Below, piece after piece: positions 12,780-23,731 of a stretch of 64,000 nucleotides of DNA. The notes beneath the pieces were generated by a model. It was given only the letters and a program-made list of their open reading frames with translations, was not told the DNA's origin and made no database searches. Both the position numbers and the translations under genes were made by a program. How positions within the stretch are numbered: the stretch's first letter is position 1; each line of letters starts with the position of its first letter. This stretch comes from Rostratula benghalensis (lineage: Eukaryota; Chordata; Aves; Charadriiformes; Rostratulidae), in contig VXAI01000178.1 in the NCBI GenBank assembly GCA_013399305.1, positions 559,953-623,952 on the forward strand, read 5' to 3'.

Positions 12780-12805
12780 AATAAATAAATAAATAAATAA
12801 ATAAA
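12780..12805. repeat. (AATA)n tetranucleotide microsatellite
   Basis: About six perfect AAAT units. Confidence 0.95.
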
Positions 12806-12920
12806 CTCAAATATCTTTGGAATATAAAATTTGAAAATGTTTTTCAGGCACCTAAATAACCAAATGCAACTCCAACAGAAAACCAAGGAGAGAATTACTA
12901 AGATTTGTCCCATTTGATAA

Positions 12921-12984
12921 GAAAGAAGGTAAGACAGAAAGAAGGAGAGAAAGAGAGAAAGAGAGAAAGAAAGAGAGAAAGAAA
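12921..12984. repeat. (GAAA/GAGA)n purine microsatellite, left of gap
   Basis: Imperfect GAAAGA and GAGAAA units, purine on the + strand, running into an assembly gap. Confidence 0.92.
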
Positions 12985-13034
12985 NNNNNNNNNNNNNNNN
13001 NNNNNNNNNNNNNNNNNNNNNNNNNNNNNNNNNN
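12985..13034. other. 50-N assembly gap
   Basis: Exactly 50 unknown bases. The repeat unit differs on the two sides, so the real missing sequence must contain the transition. A round 50 suggests a placeholder rather than a measured length. Confidence 0.95.
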
Positions 13035-13137
13035 GAAAAGGAAAAGGAAAAGGAAAAGGAAAAGGAAAAGGAAAAGGAAAAGGAAAAGGAAAAGGAAAAG
13101 GAAAAGGAAAAGGAAAAGGAAAAGGAAAAAAAGAAAG
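13035..13137. repeat. (AAAAGG)n hexanucleotide microsatellite, right of gap
   Basis: About 16 perfect GAAAAG units followed by a short degenerate AAAGAAAG edge. The 177-codon minus-strand frame that crosses the gap is mostly a translation of this repeat (FLFLFL) plus X residues and is not a gene. Confidence 0.97.
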
Positions 13138-14703
13138 ACTTCCTTGATCAGTGTGAACCAGGGTTTGTAAACTTCAAAATACTTATAAAGAGTATTAAAA
13201 ATCAATATAAGAAAATAATATATTATGTTACTTTGGGCAGTTATATACCTGCTTACATGCATGTGTACAGGTGAATGATGACATCTGGACTCTAATACAG
13301 TGCGACAGAAATGACACCCAGATCGGATCTGATTTTTCTTTGCTTTATATTGACTTTTCATCAATATGTCTCCGATATCTTGCATTGATGGAAGTGCTCT
13401 CCCTTTTCATATTAATTCCTCCTTTTATAGCTTTTAGTATTGTCAAAGAAGCTGTGCATATTTTCTAGAGGACCCCACTGGGGTCAGCCTCACTTGCCTG
13501 GATGCTCAGCAGTATTTCTGTTTATGCAGGGCTGAGGGAAGTTTGATTGACCATCAGTAATCCTTCACACTCTAAGCAATTTGATGAAGATTTAGGTAAA
13601 TACAAACACCACAGTATGTCTGAATAAGGATTTAAAAACAAGGCTAGGATTGAGACAGCTATTCAGGTATCCCTTTCATGTGCCAATTAGCAAAGTTTAG
13701 CATTCTAGGCCACGATAAACTGTTGTTTCGATGTTGACATCACTATAATCTCTCCCTCAGACATTAGCTACGTGGAAACAGATGAAAATACAGTTATGCT
13801 TTTCCAAGGATATTTATTGCCTACACAGCACCAAAGGGAGTAGCAGGGGCTCCCTTCCAATATTGTATCTGATTCAAAGGATATGCAAGGAAGATCTCCT
13901 GGCAAAGCCATCCCTGGCAATCTCTCTTCCTTTGCTGTTCATAAATTGTACAGACAGAGAGACAGAGGCTTGGATTTTTCTCTCTGTGCTCAGGAAGGCT
14001 CCTCCAGAAGTTCCGGATTTCCTTTTGGCTTCATCGTTGTCCTTCTCAGAGGACACTCGAGGAATCCTGGCTTCACTGATAAACTTTATCAGTTTGATCA
14101 TTTCCAAGGGCTGAATATGAGACAGTCAAGCATCACTGAGCAGAAATATCCTCAGCACATAGCCAAATTGGGTGTTTTGTTTATTCTCATTGCTGTCTTC
14201 TGTTCTGACGTCCATTCTAGTCTCCAACCAATACCTGGAAAGTTAAAGCAGTATTGACACTGTAGGGAAAAAATAGGTAACAGTGACAGGACAGCTGAAG
14301 CTAATGAATAGTAGAGATTAGAATGGAAATGGAGAAAGAAGAAAAATAAAAAGGAAAAAAAAATCCAAAAAACCCAAACAAAATTTCTGTATAAGTTGGC
14401 ACCGATAAACTGTGATGTCAGGGTGATGTCAGCTCAGCAGGTGGTAACTTTTTCCAGTTCAGCTTCAAACCAGGCAGGCCTTGTTTTTGTTTACTTTTCC
14501 TCTCCACTTCGAAAAGGCCAGTGAGTGCCTTTGCAGATGGTGACTGTGAATCACTTGACGGCAATCTCTCTGCCCTCCAGGCACCTCGAGGTCTGCCTTT
14601 GCAAAGCTGGGGCTGAACATGCAGAGGTGAGGGTGACTAGTGCACCGAAGGATGGACAGGAACATCAATAGCCACTGCTACATCTGTTTTCAACTAACAC
14701 TGC
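13138..14703. other. Unique non-coding stretch
   Basis: No recognised gene or transposon. Overlapping frames of 77-124 codons at 13.78-14.26 kb lie on both strands. A short A-rich patch occurs at about 14340-14385. Confidence 0.55.
14075..14093. promoter_or_regulatory. 19-base palindrome with back-to-back GATA motifs
   Basis: ACTGATAAA, one central C, then TTTATCAGT: a perfect inverted repeat that places two TGATAA (GATA-factor type) motifs head to head. The symmetry is plain in the sequence. Binding by a GATA factor is only an inference. Confidence 0.35.
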
Positions 14704-14870
14704 TTTTCTTCCATTCCCTTTCTTCTCACTTTCTTGCTTGCTTTCTTTCTCTCTTTATTTCTTCTTTTCATCTTTTCAATTTCTTCCTTCCTGCCTGCCT
14801 TTCTTTCTTCATTCCTTCCTTTCTTTATCTATTTATTTATTTATTTTATTCCCTTCTTTTCTTCTCCTTC
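14704..14870. repeat. Pyrimidine-rich CTTT/CTTC low-complexity tract
   Basis: An imperfect run of TTCTTTC, CTTTCTTT and ATTTATTT units, almost all pyrimidine on the + strand in its first half. The 82-codon frame over it is rich in F, L and S because of the repeat. Confidence 0.8.
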
Positions 14871-15944
14871 CCTCTCTACATCTTTTGATGTAGCTTGAAA
14901 TAAAAGATTAACTCAAATAAATAATAGCAGAAGTAAGAATAAGAACAGAATCATATATAGTCATTTTGTAGGCATCATAGGTGAAAAATTTTATTCTTCG
15001 GATTTTTATTTTCTGAGCATAAATGCAATTAATTGATTGAAAAGTCATCCCTCAAGAAATAATAAGGACTTGGTCAAGGCCAAAGGATTATTAAAATTAA
15101 CTGAAAAAAGTGAGATTTAAATATTACATTTTGCATCATTAAATTAATCTCATGCAGCCTTTAGATCTATTGGGCAGGTGTTTATACCTAAACTATGGAA
15201 ATAAATGGACATTTCTTGGTCATTCATTTCTCCAAAGACAGATAGGAAAATAAGCCTGATGAATTATCTTCTAGAAGCACCTCTTTCTCTCATCTGACTG
15301 TCAATGGAACCTGGGGTAACTGTACATTTCTACAGTGCAAATACTGAAAACAAGATGGGATGAATCCTACCACAGGTTTCTATCCTGCTCTTCTGGACAA
15401 AACAATATTTGGATGGCAGGGGGTTGGATATATTTTCCACTTCAATGGAAATAGATATTCATGGATTGAACACGCCAAGGCAAGGCGGAGAGCCACCATG
15501 CACCTCCTCTCTGTTGAATTGAGCTGTAAGGCAGAGGGGTTTTATTTTAGCAGCTGGATGGTACTGATTCTTAGCAGTTTATAAATTGGATGATATTGGT
15601 TTTCATAGAGGCTAAAAACTGAAAAACCTGCGCTCCTCACGCCATGCCTCCCTCCCAAGTGCAGTCACCATCCACAGAGATGACATTCAAATTACATTCA
15701 GGTGAGGAGTTGTCCCGAGCCTGTGATTAGACTGGACACGGGGGTACTGCCATCATGCTGAACAGCTTAATCATGTGAACTCTTAACTCATTAATATTCT
15801 GTGGTGGCTACATTAAGTCCTTGTAGCTCTTTTATTTTTGTACTTTTTTCTTTTCGTATTTGTTGGTGTTTTTTTTTCTCTGTTCTCATTTAATTTTTCT
15901 CTACCTTCTCATAATCATGTCAGTTTTGCTTACCAGAGAATCAC
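14871..15944. other. Unique non-coding stretch
   Basis: No recognised gene or transposon. The section from about 15340 to 15740 is less AT-rich than its surroundings and free of simple repeats, so it could be constrained, but I cannot test this. Confidence 0.5.
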
Positions 15945-15969
15945 TTTTTTTTTTTTTTTTTTTTTTTTT
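15945..15969. repeat. T25 homopolymer
   Basis: An uninterrupted run of 25 T residues. No retroposed sequence is recognisable on either side. Confidence 0.95.
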
Positions 15970-18276
15970 CCTTGACATTCAGGGACTCAACATCTTAAGC
16001 TACATCTATGCTTAAAAATGGAAGATGCCTAATTAAAACTATGTTCTGACCTTGACAACAACTATTCCAGAATGGTTCGCATCCCCTAAGCCCTCATTCT
16101 CTCCCCGCTTGGGATAGCCACATCCACAATCTTTGTTAAGAATAGTTTCTGCCTCATGTAAACTCCCAACTCATGCCCAAGAATTTATTTTGGAGATTGA
16201 CAGGTGGCCTGGGCCAACAATGTACTAAGGACACTATTAACAATTTAACAGCGTGGGTGACTGAGTTCCATTGACTATGAAAGTTTCCCGGCACTATTTG
16301 TTGTTATTAAAGATGTATCTTCACTGCCCAGTCTTTACAAAGTTATATAGGTATTACGTAGTTCTACTTCACTGGCCAGTTGGGAAAATAATTTCATTAA
16401 AATACCCTATAGGGCTCAAAGAAGAAATTAGGGTTCCTAGAATCTGGGTTTGGTTTCAGTGACTTAAGGAAATTTCAGTGCCTTCCCTTCTCTTTCTCTT
16501 TATTTTTTAAACATAGATCAGTATCTGTATATGCACTATCTGTGATCATTAAAATATTATATAATACAGTGAGAAAATGTGTGCCATGTTCCATTTTGGT
16601 GTCCTAGAATACACCATGCAATTCATGGGGGTTAAAAGCATTCTCTTTCTGCTCCAGTGGTGAGTGCTAAGACACAATGGGTAGCATTTCCCTGCACAGA
16701 ATCTTTACACCTTATGAACCAGGGCTTGACGTTATTAATTGAGAACACACACCTTCCCCCCAGTTGAACCTCATCCATGAATTGTGAGAGGCACTTCAGC
16801 TTTCCTAGCCTGGATGTCGCAGTTCATGACTGCAAAAGAACATTACACACAGAGTTACCCAAGGAGGGGACGTTATGAGAGCATTTAACAAACAGGAGCT
16901 GATGTATTTTATTTTCCTTTAGTGAATGTTATTTAAACTAGACAATGGGGAGACTTCCCCCCACGCCCCAAAGGATCAGAGATGAAATTCCTCTCAGCCC
17001 TTAGCTCTCACATTTGTGTATGACTCAGATAGTTAAGGTCTCCCCTCCCAGCTTTCAGCCTCTCAGCCACAAAGAGCTAAAAAAGAAAATAAATTTCTTT
17101 CTAAAAATGAAGTCCTGGAGGAAAATAATTCTGGTGCAGTAGGGAAAGGATCTTAGCCCAGTGGCATAATCAATCTCTTGTTTCATAATTTTTTTTTTCC
17201 AAATATTTCTTTGGATTTTTTCCTGTCCTTCTTTTCACATCACTCTTGTCTGGTTTCTGTTTCTTCCTTTAATCTGGCATTAATTTCTTTCTTTTACATT
17301 GATAAATTGTTTTCTCCTATGCTCTCTTCTAAGCACAAATTTCTTTTTGCATTCTTGCAATAATTTCTGTATTACTTCAAAGACATTTTCCATCTTTAGT
17401 TCTGTTCATCTTCCTCTACCATCTTGATCGTTAGGTCTTTCTGTGGATTTTAAATGTTTTTTTTCTGTCAAGTTCATCTTCCTTAGTTATTTTACTTCAT
17501 CCTCCTGTCTTTTTAAATGTTCAGTCTCTTTTTTATCCCTTACTTTGGTGGAGGCAATTATCCAACTCAGATACTCTGTCCAAAAATCTTAAATTATGCA
17601 GCTCTGGTATCAAAATATTCATTTCAAAAACACATTTTATGACAGAAGAAAGAGATTTTGATGAAGCTTGTACAGTTTCATAAACATTTGATTTCCACAG
17701 ACAATTTCAGTTTCCAATGGAAAGGAAAATTAAATTCTGTTTAGCTAGAGTGTCTTTGTATGCTTCATTTCTGAAATGAGCTTCAAATACTGTATTTGTG
17801 TATTTACTTAATAGGTCTAAAAGAAACAGTTACTCAAGGTATTTTTTCTCTAACTGGTTTCAGCTCTATTTTCATTTATTCAGTTGAGGGTGGAATGTCT
17901 GATTGGCAGTACAGGAAGAAAAAGTGTGAGAAAAAATAGACAATAGTTAATGTATTCAGACAGGATGTGAGAAATCCAGAATCAAGTTATTGCAAATGAA
18001 TGCACTGCAGCTTCATGAAGCTTGTTATTCCACATCCTCTTGGTAAGAAGACATTTCATACCTCCTTCTCTTTCACTCTTACTCCCAGTATTTCATGGCT
18101 GTTCACATCAAATTTTTAATAGGTTTAAGATCTGCCCTGCTTCCACTTTTTTACCAAACAGAACTGAGATTTGATTTTCTCGCTAGACATTGTTACTTCT
18201 AACCAAAATACTCTGAATATTTGTCTTTGATAGGAAAATAAAAGATATTATTTTAATTCTTTGTTTATTGATTAAA
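15970..18276. other. Unique, T/pyrimidine-rich non-coding stretch
   Basis: No recognised gene or transposon. From about 17165 to 17540 the + strand is strongly enriched in T and C without a clear repeat unit. A 14-base perfect palindrome (AGCTTCATGAAGCT) lies at 18009-18022. Confidence 0.55.
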
Positions 18277-18467
18277 AATCATAGAACAGTAAGAATTGGA
18301 AGAGACCTTAAAGATCAGTCAGTTCTAACCCCCCTGCCATGGGCAGGAAAACATCCAACCAGACCAGGTTCTTCAAAGCCCCATCCAGCCTGGCCTTGAA
18401 CATCTCCAGGTGTGGGGCAGCCACAACCTGCCTCAGCAGCCTGGGCCAGCATCTCACCAAATCTAAA
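18277..18467 (-). mobile_element. CR1 LINE, 3' fragment
   Basis: It begins with AATCATAGAACAGTAAG, the complement of the CR1 terminal repeat, and continues through 'aacccccctgccatgggcag', 'ccagcctggccttgaacat' and 'ctgggccagcatctcacca'. The match ends by jumping from CTCACCA to ATCTAAA, which skips the 'cctcacagtaaagaatttc' block seen in other copies, so there is probably an internal deletion near its 5' end. Confidence 0.93.
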
Positions 18468-21196
18468 AACACATATGGAAAAATATCATGTCTGATCAGC
18501 AGCTGAGAAATCTTGTATCTCCAGAGCTGGGAGATAAACAACAGATTGAGCCTGGAGACAGGCTGTTTCTTTACCAGTTATCTCCCAGTACATTACTTAT
18601 TTTAATGCTATTTGGACAAATGCTACTGATTGTTTATGCTGGGACAAACACTTACCACTCTCTTTTGGCTTCAGAGTGTGTAATTTATTTTGTCCTTTTT
18701 AGGAATTCCATATCTGCATTAAAATGATGCTATGCCTTATTACTTTTAATAGTATTTTGACTATTCTATAGATATAATTAGTTATTTATTCAGTATATTG
18801 CCTTTTTTCTTTAATCTATGTATAAGGTTTTACTCTGCTCTCGTTCTCTCCTTCAGATTTCACCTTATTGCAATCCAGGGACGCAAAAAAGCCAGTGCAG
18901 GACAGTGGACAAGAGATGATCTGTGAGGTGTGTCGCATTTCTTGCCTAGATTACCAACGTCTTCTGCAAAAGCCATACTGAAGAGTCAGGAGAAGTGGTT
19001 GTGTGAATGGAGACCGTTCCCTGAAGCCTGAAATACCCAGTGAACCCAGAAAGGACTTATCTTTTTTCTCTTTTTTCTTTTTTTTTACCCCAGAATATTT
19101 GGAACTAACCTTCAGGAGGAGACTGCCAAATGTGTTTTTCAGGATGACGCCATGAAGGCTTTCACAGCCTTTATGATTTTTTACATTTGAAGGTGAATTT
19201 TCCTTTGACGAACAGCTGGTGTGGTCAGAGAACAATGAGTAATAAAAAGTCTGTTATTAAAAGCGTTTGCTTTGTTCACATCCTGAATTAATTTCCTCTA
19301 ATGATTTCCCTCTGACGGCTGTGGTCAAAAATAATAATGGTAATAATAAAATAAGAGAATATGCCCCTCCCTGGTTCTTCTAGTAGAGGCTTTTCTCTCT
19401 GTGTGTTGACAATGCAGCCCTGCAGACAGATTAGTACATGATTTCAAGTAATAAAACTCAAGGAAAAACTGGGATATTATTGCTTTTTTGTTATTACTAT
19501 AGTGTTTGCATTACGCTGGTAATGTAAAGGCTATAATTGAGTTGAGGGCCTGCAATAATACAGGGACCATTTGGAGGTGTGGGTGTGGTGGGGGATTTTG
19601 CTCTCTCTTTGTATGCTTGAAGAAAGATTTTGCTTACCATTAAAGAATATTTAACTTTTTTTTTTTTTTTTTACTTGCAGTGTAATGTTGGGGAGAGAAT
19701 CAGATTTTCAATCCTCTTTTTCTTCCACAGTTATACGTCCTTTACGTTATTGCTGTACTACTATGAACACAATTATTAACACAAATAAATATTCTTTTTT
19801 TTCATTATGTGATGAGACAAACTATGTGACCAAATAAATCAATAGAGACACACAGAAGTTGGTAGATGCATAAGTAGACACATAAACATGTAAACAATGT
19901 ATAAAATCAAACAATTAAAAAAAAAACCCCAAACACCAACAGACTCGTGGTTGTAGTTTATACAAATACCCAATATGTTATTGCTCTTCATTATGTTGTC
20001 TCATTCAATATTTAAAAATGAATGTACTATAGCAGCTATTCAGAATCGCATTTGGGATTCAAAACTTCATCTCAAAGGGCATTATGAACCTTAATCCTTC
20101 AGCATTTTCCTGCTGACAACTTCAGTCATTCTCTCAACAAGAGAAAATAAGTTAGTGTTGTCAAATCAGTTCTTGCAGTGCCAAATACTTGAAGAGAAAA
20201 GTTCAAACACAAGTTAACACAGGAAAACCTTATGATCTGAAACATTTATTCAATATATAACTGACTTTTTTTATCCCCCAAAAATCAGGTGTAAGAAAAA
20301 ATATATTTAGCTATGAGATGTATTGCGTTGAAAAAGTTTATCTGATCACCTTCCAAAGGTGCACATTGAACGCAAACAGCACTGAAGAGATGCATTAATT
20401 TTTGGAGGGCAATGACTATTTTAGTAAAACTCAGAAAAGAGCAAACTATAACAAACTATAACATTACTAGAAACTGTTATATTTTTATACACAATGTATA
20501 TTTATCCCATGTAATTCAACTGCCACAAAAAGATGAGACCAGAAGATGTGTAAGATTTCAAAAGAGCTTGAACATAGAAGATAATTAGATGTCGAACAAT
20601 GTTCATTTTTGTAAATTTTCAGCATTTAAGAACAAGAATGTTTCTGGAAATGTTTTTTGTTCAGCCATTCTTAAACTAGTTCACAAAAGAATAAAAGAAA
20701 GCAACAATTTCCCTTCAGACAGTTATCTTATTATTCCCTGATCCCTTTATCCAATTTCTTACATCTTCCAAACAATGTTCTCTTGGCCGCTGGTGCACAA
20801 AGGGCATGTCATGAGGAACTCCTGACATCACCCTAAACTGGGATTCTCACACTCTCCCAGTATAGATTCATACCGTGAAGAACACTGACCAGAAAGAGCC
20901 AAAACTCCTGTTGAATGCCATCATCTCAGATGCTTTAATGAGATCATGTGAATGACTCTTCTTGTGTTCTCTTCTTGAACCTGGTGGTTCAAATACTGCA
21001 GATGAGCGAGGATGTCCCTACCCAACAGGGATCTCCAGATACAGAAGGAGCTCCTCAACAATCTACTTTTATGTTTGTGACATAAGTGGTCCTAATTTGG
21101 TTACTTCCTGAAGGACCAAGCTATCGCTTCTCCTAATGTAAGTTCCATTTCACTCATAACAATGACAATTAAATAAATAAATAGAAGTGGGCAGAG
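18468..21196. other. Unique non-coding stretch
   Basis: No recognised gene or transposon. An 11-base inverted repeat (CTGGGAGATAA at 18527-18537 with its complement at 18578-18588) could form a hairpin with a 40-base loop. A T17 run and splice-acceptor-like site end at 19680. Several AATAAA words occur around 19240, 19450 and 19785, as expected in AT-rich DNA. Confidence 0.55.
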
Positions 21197-21400
21197 AATC
21201 ATAGAATGGTTAGAGTTGGAAGAGACCTTAAACATCATCACCAGACCAGGTTGCTCACAGCTCCGTCCAACCTGGCCTTGAACCCCTCCAGGGATGGGGC
21301 AGCCACAGCTTCTCTGAGAAACCTGGGCCAGGGTCTCACCACCCTCACAGCAAAGAATTTTTTCCTGAGATCTAATTTAAATTTCCCCTCTTTCAGTTAA
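21197..21400 (-). mobile_element. CR1 LINE, 3' fragment with internal deletion
   Basis: It starts AATCATAGAATGGTTAGAGT and carries the blocks 'ggccttgaacccctccaggg', 'atggggcagccacagcttct' and 'accaccctcacagcaaag'. Compared with the copy at 53.0 kb it lacks about 45 bases between the AAACATCATC and ACCAGACCAGG segments, so the 'ccccctgccatgggcag' block is missing. Confidence 0.94.
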
Positions 21401-21403
21401 TGA

Positions 21404-22123
21404 TTCTCCAGAATAAATTGGTAAAAAACTGACACAGCTTGAGAACAAAAAACTAAGTATGTGTACTCTAGAGTAAGTCAGGAAGTTTCAAAGTATTTTA
21501 ATACAGTGCATGGAATCATTTTCCAAACATATATATGTGCCTATGCATACATATTTAAAAATAGAGGAAAAATTATTCTTATTGCAAACAGAAGTTCAGA
21601 ATCTCACAGGCACTTCAGGCTGTAATTTTGTCAAGTCAAATCATGAGAATGTCATGGCTATATTATTTTTAGCCACGAAGACTAAGAATTTAAAGCATCG
21701 GCATGAAAAAAAAATTAGAGTTCCAAGAAAGATTTGCAGTCTGGCAAACATGATGATAATGAAAACTCAGTCCCTAGGATTTCAACAGCTGAACGTGAAG
21801 AGTTTATTTTTAAGTCATCAATAAGTACCTGCAGATGGAATAAGAACAAGGAAAAGTATGTGTCAAAACATAGAGATTTTCCATGATTTATGGCTATTAA
21901 ACTGTTATTAACCATATTAAATATGGTTATTGAAAGGTTGTTATAATCTAGACAAATGTTATGGACATGCAGCAAGCAGACTTAGTCAATGAAATTCGTT
22001 CTTAAGTTATAAGAACATAAGAAGGAATAGCTTAGCTGATTAGTCTTCTGCTATTGTATCCAGTCACATCGTTTCAACGATTCAATGAATTGTGCTTAAG
22101 TCTACAAGGAAGCACAAACGACA
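21404..22123. other. Unique non-coding stretch
   Basis: No recognised gene or transposon. It contains the perfect 21-base palindrome at 21909-21929. Frames of 104 and 86 codons overlap on opposite strands and have no recognisable domain. Confidence 0.55.
21909..21929. repeat. 21-base perfect palindrome
   Basis: TAACCATATT, one central A, then AATATGGTTA. The arms are exact complements over 10 bases. This could extrude as a small cruciform or bind a dimeric factor; nothing nearby says which. Confidence 0.6.
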
Positions 22124-22452
22124 TAGAATCATAGAGTTATCTAGGATGGAAGGGACCTTTAAGATCTTCTTGTCCAAGCATCAACCTAACTCTGATAAAA
22201 GAAACCCATCACTAAACCATGTCCCTAAACACTATGTCAACCCATCATTGAATACCTCCAGGGATGGTGCCTCAACCCCTTCCTCGAGCAGGCCATTCCA
22301 AGGCTTAATAAACATTTCAGCATAAAAAAATTTCCTAATATCCAATCTGAACGTCCTCTGGCACAACTTGAAGCCATTTTGTCTTGTCTTATCACCTGTG
22401 ACTTGGGAGAAGAGACCGACCCCACCCCTATACACCCTCCCTACAGGTAGTT
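22124..22452 (-). mobile_element. CR1 LINE, divergent subfamily, 3' fragment
   Basis: It starts TAGAATCATAGAGTTATCTAG and holds a different 3' region from its neighbours: 'cactaaaccatgtccctaaa', 'cctccagggatggtgcctca', 'aatttcctaatatccaatct' and 'cttgggagaagagaccgac'. These words are typical of another CR1 subfamily, so this is an independent and probably older insertion. It ends at about GTAGTTTTAAAATG. Confidence 0.92.
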
Positions 22453-23300
22453 TTAAAATGCCTAACAGATACTTGGGGTTGTTGTATGGTCCAACACAAT
22501 AGGTGTTTACAGTAGAAAAAATTGGACTTAGCCCATCAAGGTGACTTAGTCACATCCTATGATCCTGTGACCCACTCCACTGACTGGTAACTGAACCTGA
22601 ATGACATCTTCGGATGTACACCCCAATATTTAAGGAGAGATTTCTGTTTCTATCCAGAAAACTGAAGCATTATAGTGTTCAGGGTATCTTTAACCTCTTC
22701 ACCCCCTCCTGTCTCATGCCCACCTTTCCAAATCCTCCAGTATATGAGGAAAGCACTTTTGGGAGGAGGAGGAGATAGAAGGTTAATAGAACAAGAGGAA
22801 CTAGAAGAAGTGAGTTGGCTGCTAAGTTTCAGGTGGATTTATTTCCGCTAGCTAAGAGGTTTTCTGGGGCAGGGAAACATACAGCTCATTATCTGGATTA
22901 GTGTTATTACCTTCATTTTTCAATAAATATACTGTGGCAGGATTTATAGCTTCCCTGTTCTTTCTGTGAAATGCAATATGTCTATCTCCCAATGCCAGAG
23001 CTTCTGCAGAGCAACAGGAGAAGTTCAGGGAGGCTGCTGCCTTTTGCTAAGACTTGCTCCTGTCTTGGGCCAGGGCTGTGACAGCTTTTGGCTAAGTCTT
23101 AGCTGTAGTGAAGGGGAATGAAATGGCAGACAAAACATTTTCAGTAAATGACCTGCTCTGGAGTTCTTTGATAGATTTACTTGGGCTTCAAGAGAAATAT
23201 AATTGTTGCTGAAAAGAGCTGACTGAACTTCTCTTTCCAGTAGCTGTAAAGAGTTCCTAGTGCCCTCTTTTGTGTGGGTATGAACTAAAATAAGGTCTCA
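22453..23300. other. Unique non-coding stretch
   Basis: Nothing recognised apart from AATAAA-like words. It separates two CR1 copies of opposite orientation. Confidence 0.55.
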
Positions 23301-23700
23301 GGCTGAAAGAAGTGGGGCTGTTAAGCCTGGAGAAGAGGTGGCTCCAGGGAGACCTTATAGCAGCCTTCCAGTATCTGAAAGGGGCCTATGGGAGAGCTGG
23401 GGAGGGACTTGTTACAAGGGCAGGTCGAGATAGGATGAGGGCTAATGGTTTTAAACTGAAAGAGGGTAGATTTAGATTAGATATCAGGAAGAAAAAATCA
23501 CTATGCAGGTGATGAGACACTGGCCCAAGTTGCCCAGAGAAGTTGTGGAGGCCTTATTCCTGGAGATGTTTAATGCCAGGTTGCACAGGGCTTTGAGCAA
23601 CCTTGTCTAGTGAGAGATGTTCCTACCCATGGCAGGGGGGTTGGAACTAGATGATCTTTAAGGTCCCTTCCAACTCTAACCATTCTATGATTCTATGATT
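23301..23700 (+). mobile_element. CR1 LINE, ~400-base 3' end
   Basis: A sense-strand CR1 from the 'ttaagcctggagaagaggtg' block, through 'tccagggagaccttatagca', 'ccttccagtatctgaaaggg' and 'atgatctttaaggtcccttc', to the terminal repeat ATTCTATGATTCTATGATT. It is a 5'-truncated copy with no coding capacity. It is followed by an unusual tail, described separately. Confidence 0.96.
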
Positions 23701-23731
23701 GTACCTGAAAAAGGCCATTCTATGATTCTGG
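23701..23731 (+). repeat. Tail after CR1, shared with the 31.2-kb copy
   Basis: GTACCTGAAAAAGGC directly follows the CR1 terminal repeat and is itself followed by another CATTCTATGATTCT. The CR1 copy ending at 31596 is followed by GTACCTGAACAAGGC, 14 of 15 bases identical. Both copies probably descend from a source element carrying this tail. Confidence 0.7.

Noticed and set aside
12852..13385. 177-codon minus-strand frame with FLFLFL and X residues
   Set aside because: It is a translation of the AAAAGG microsatellite and an assembly gap.
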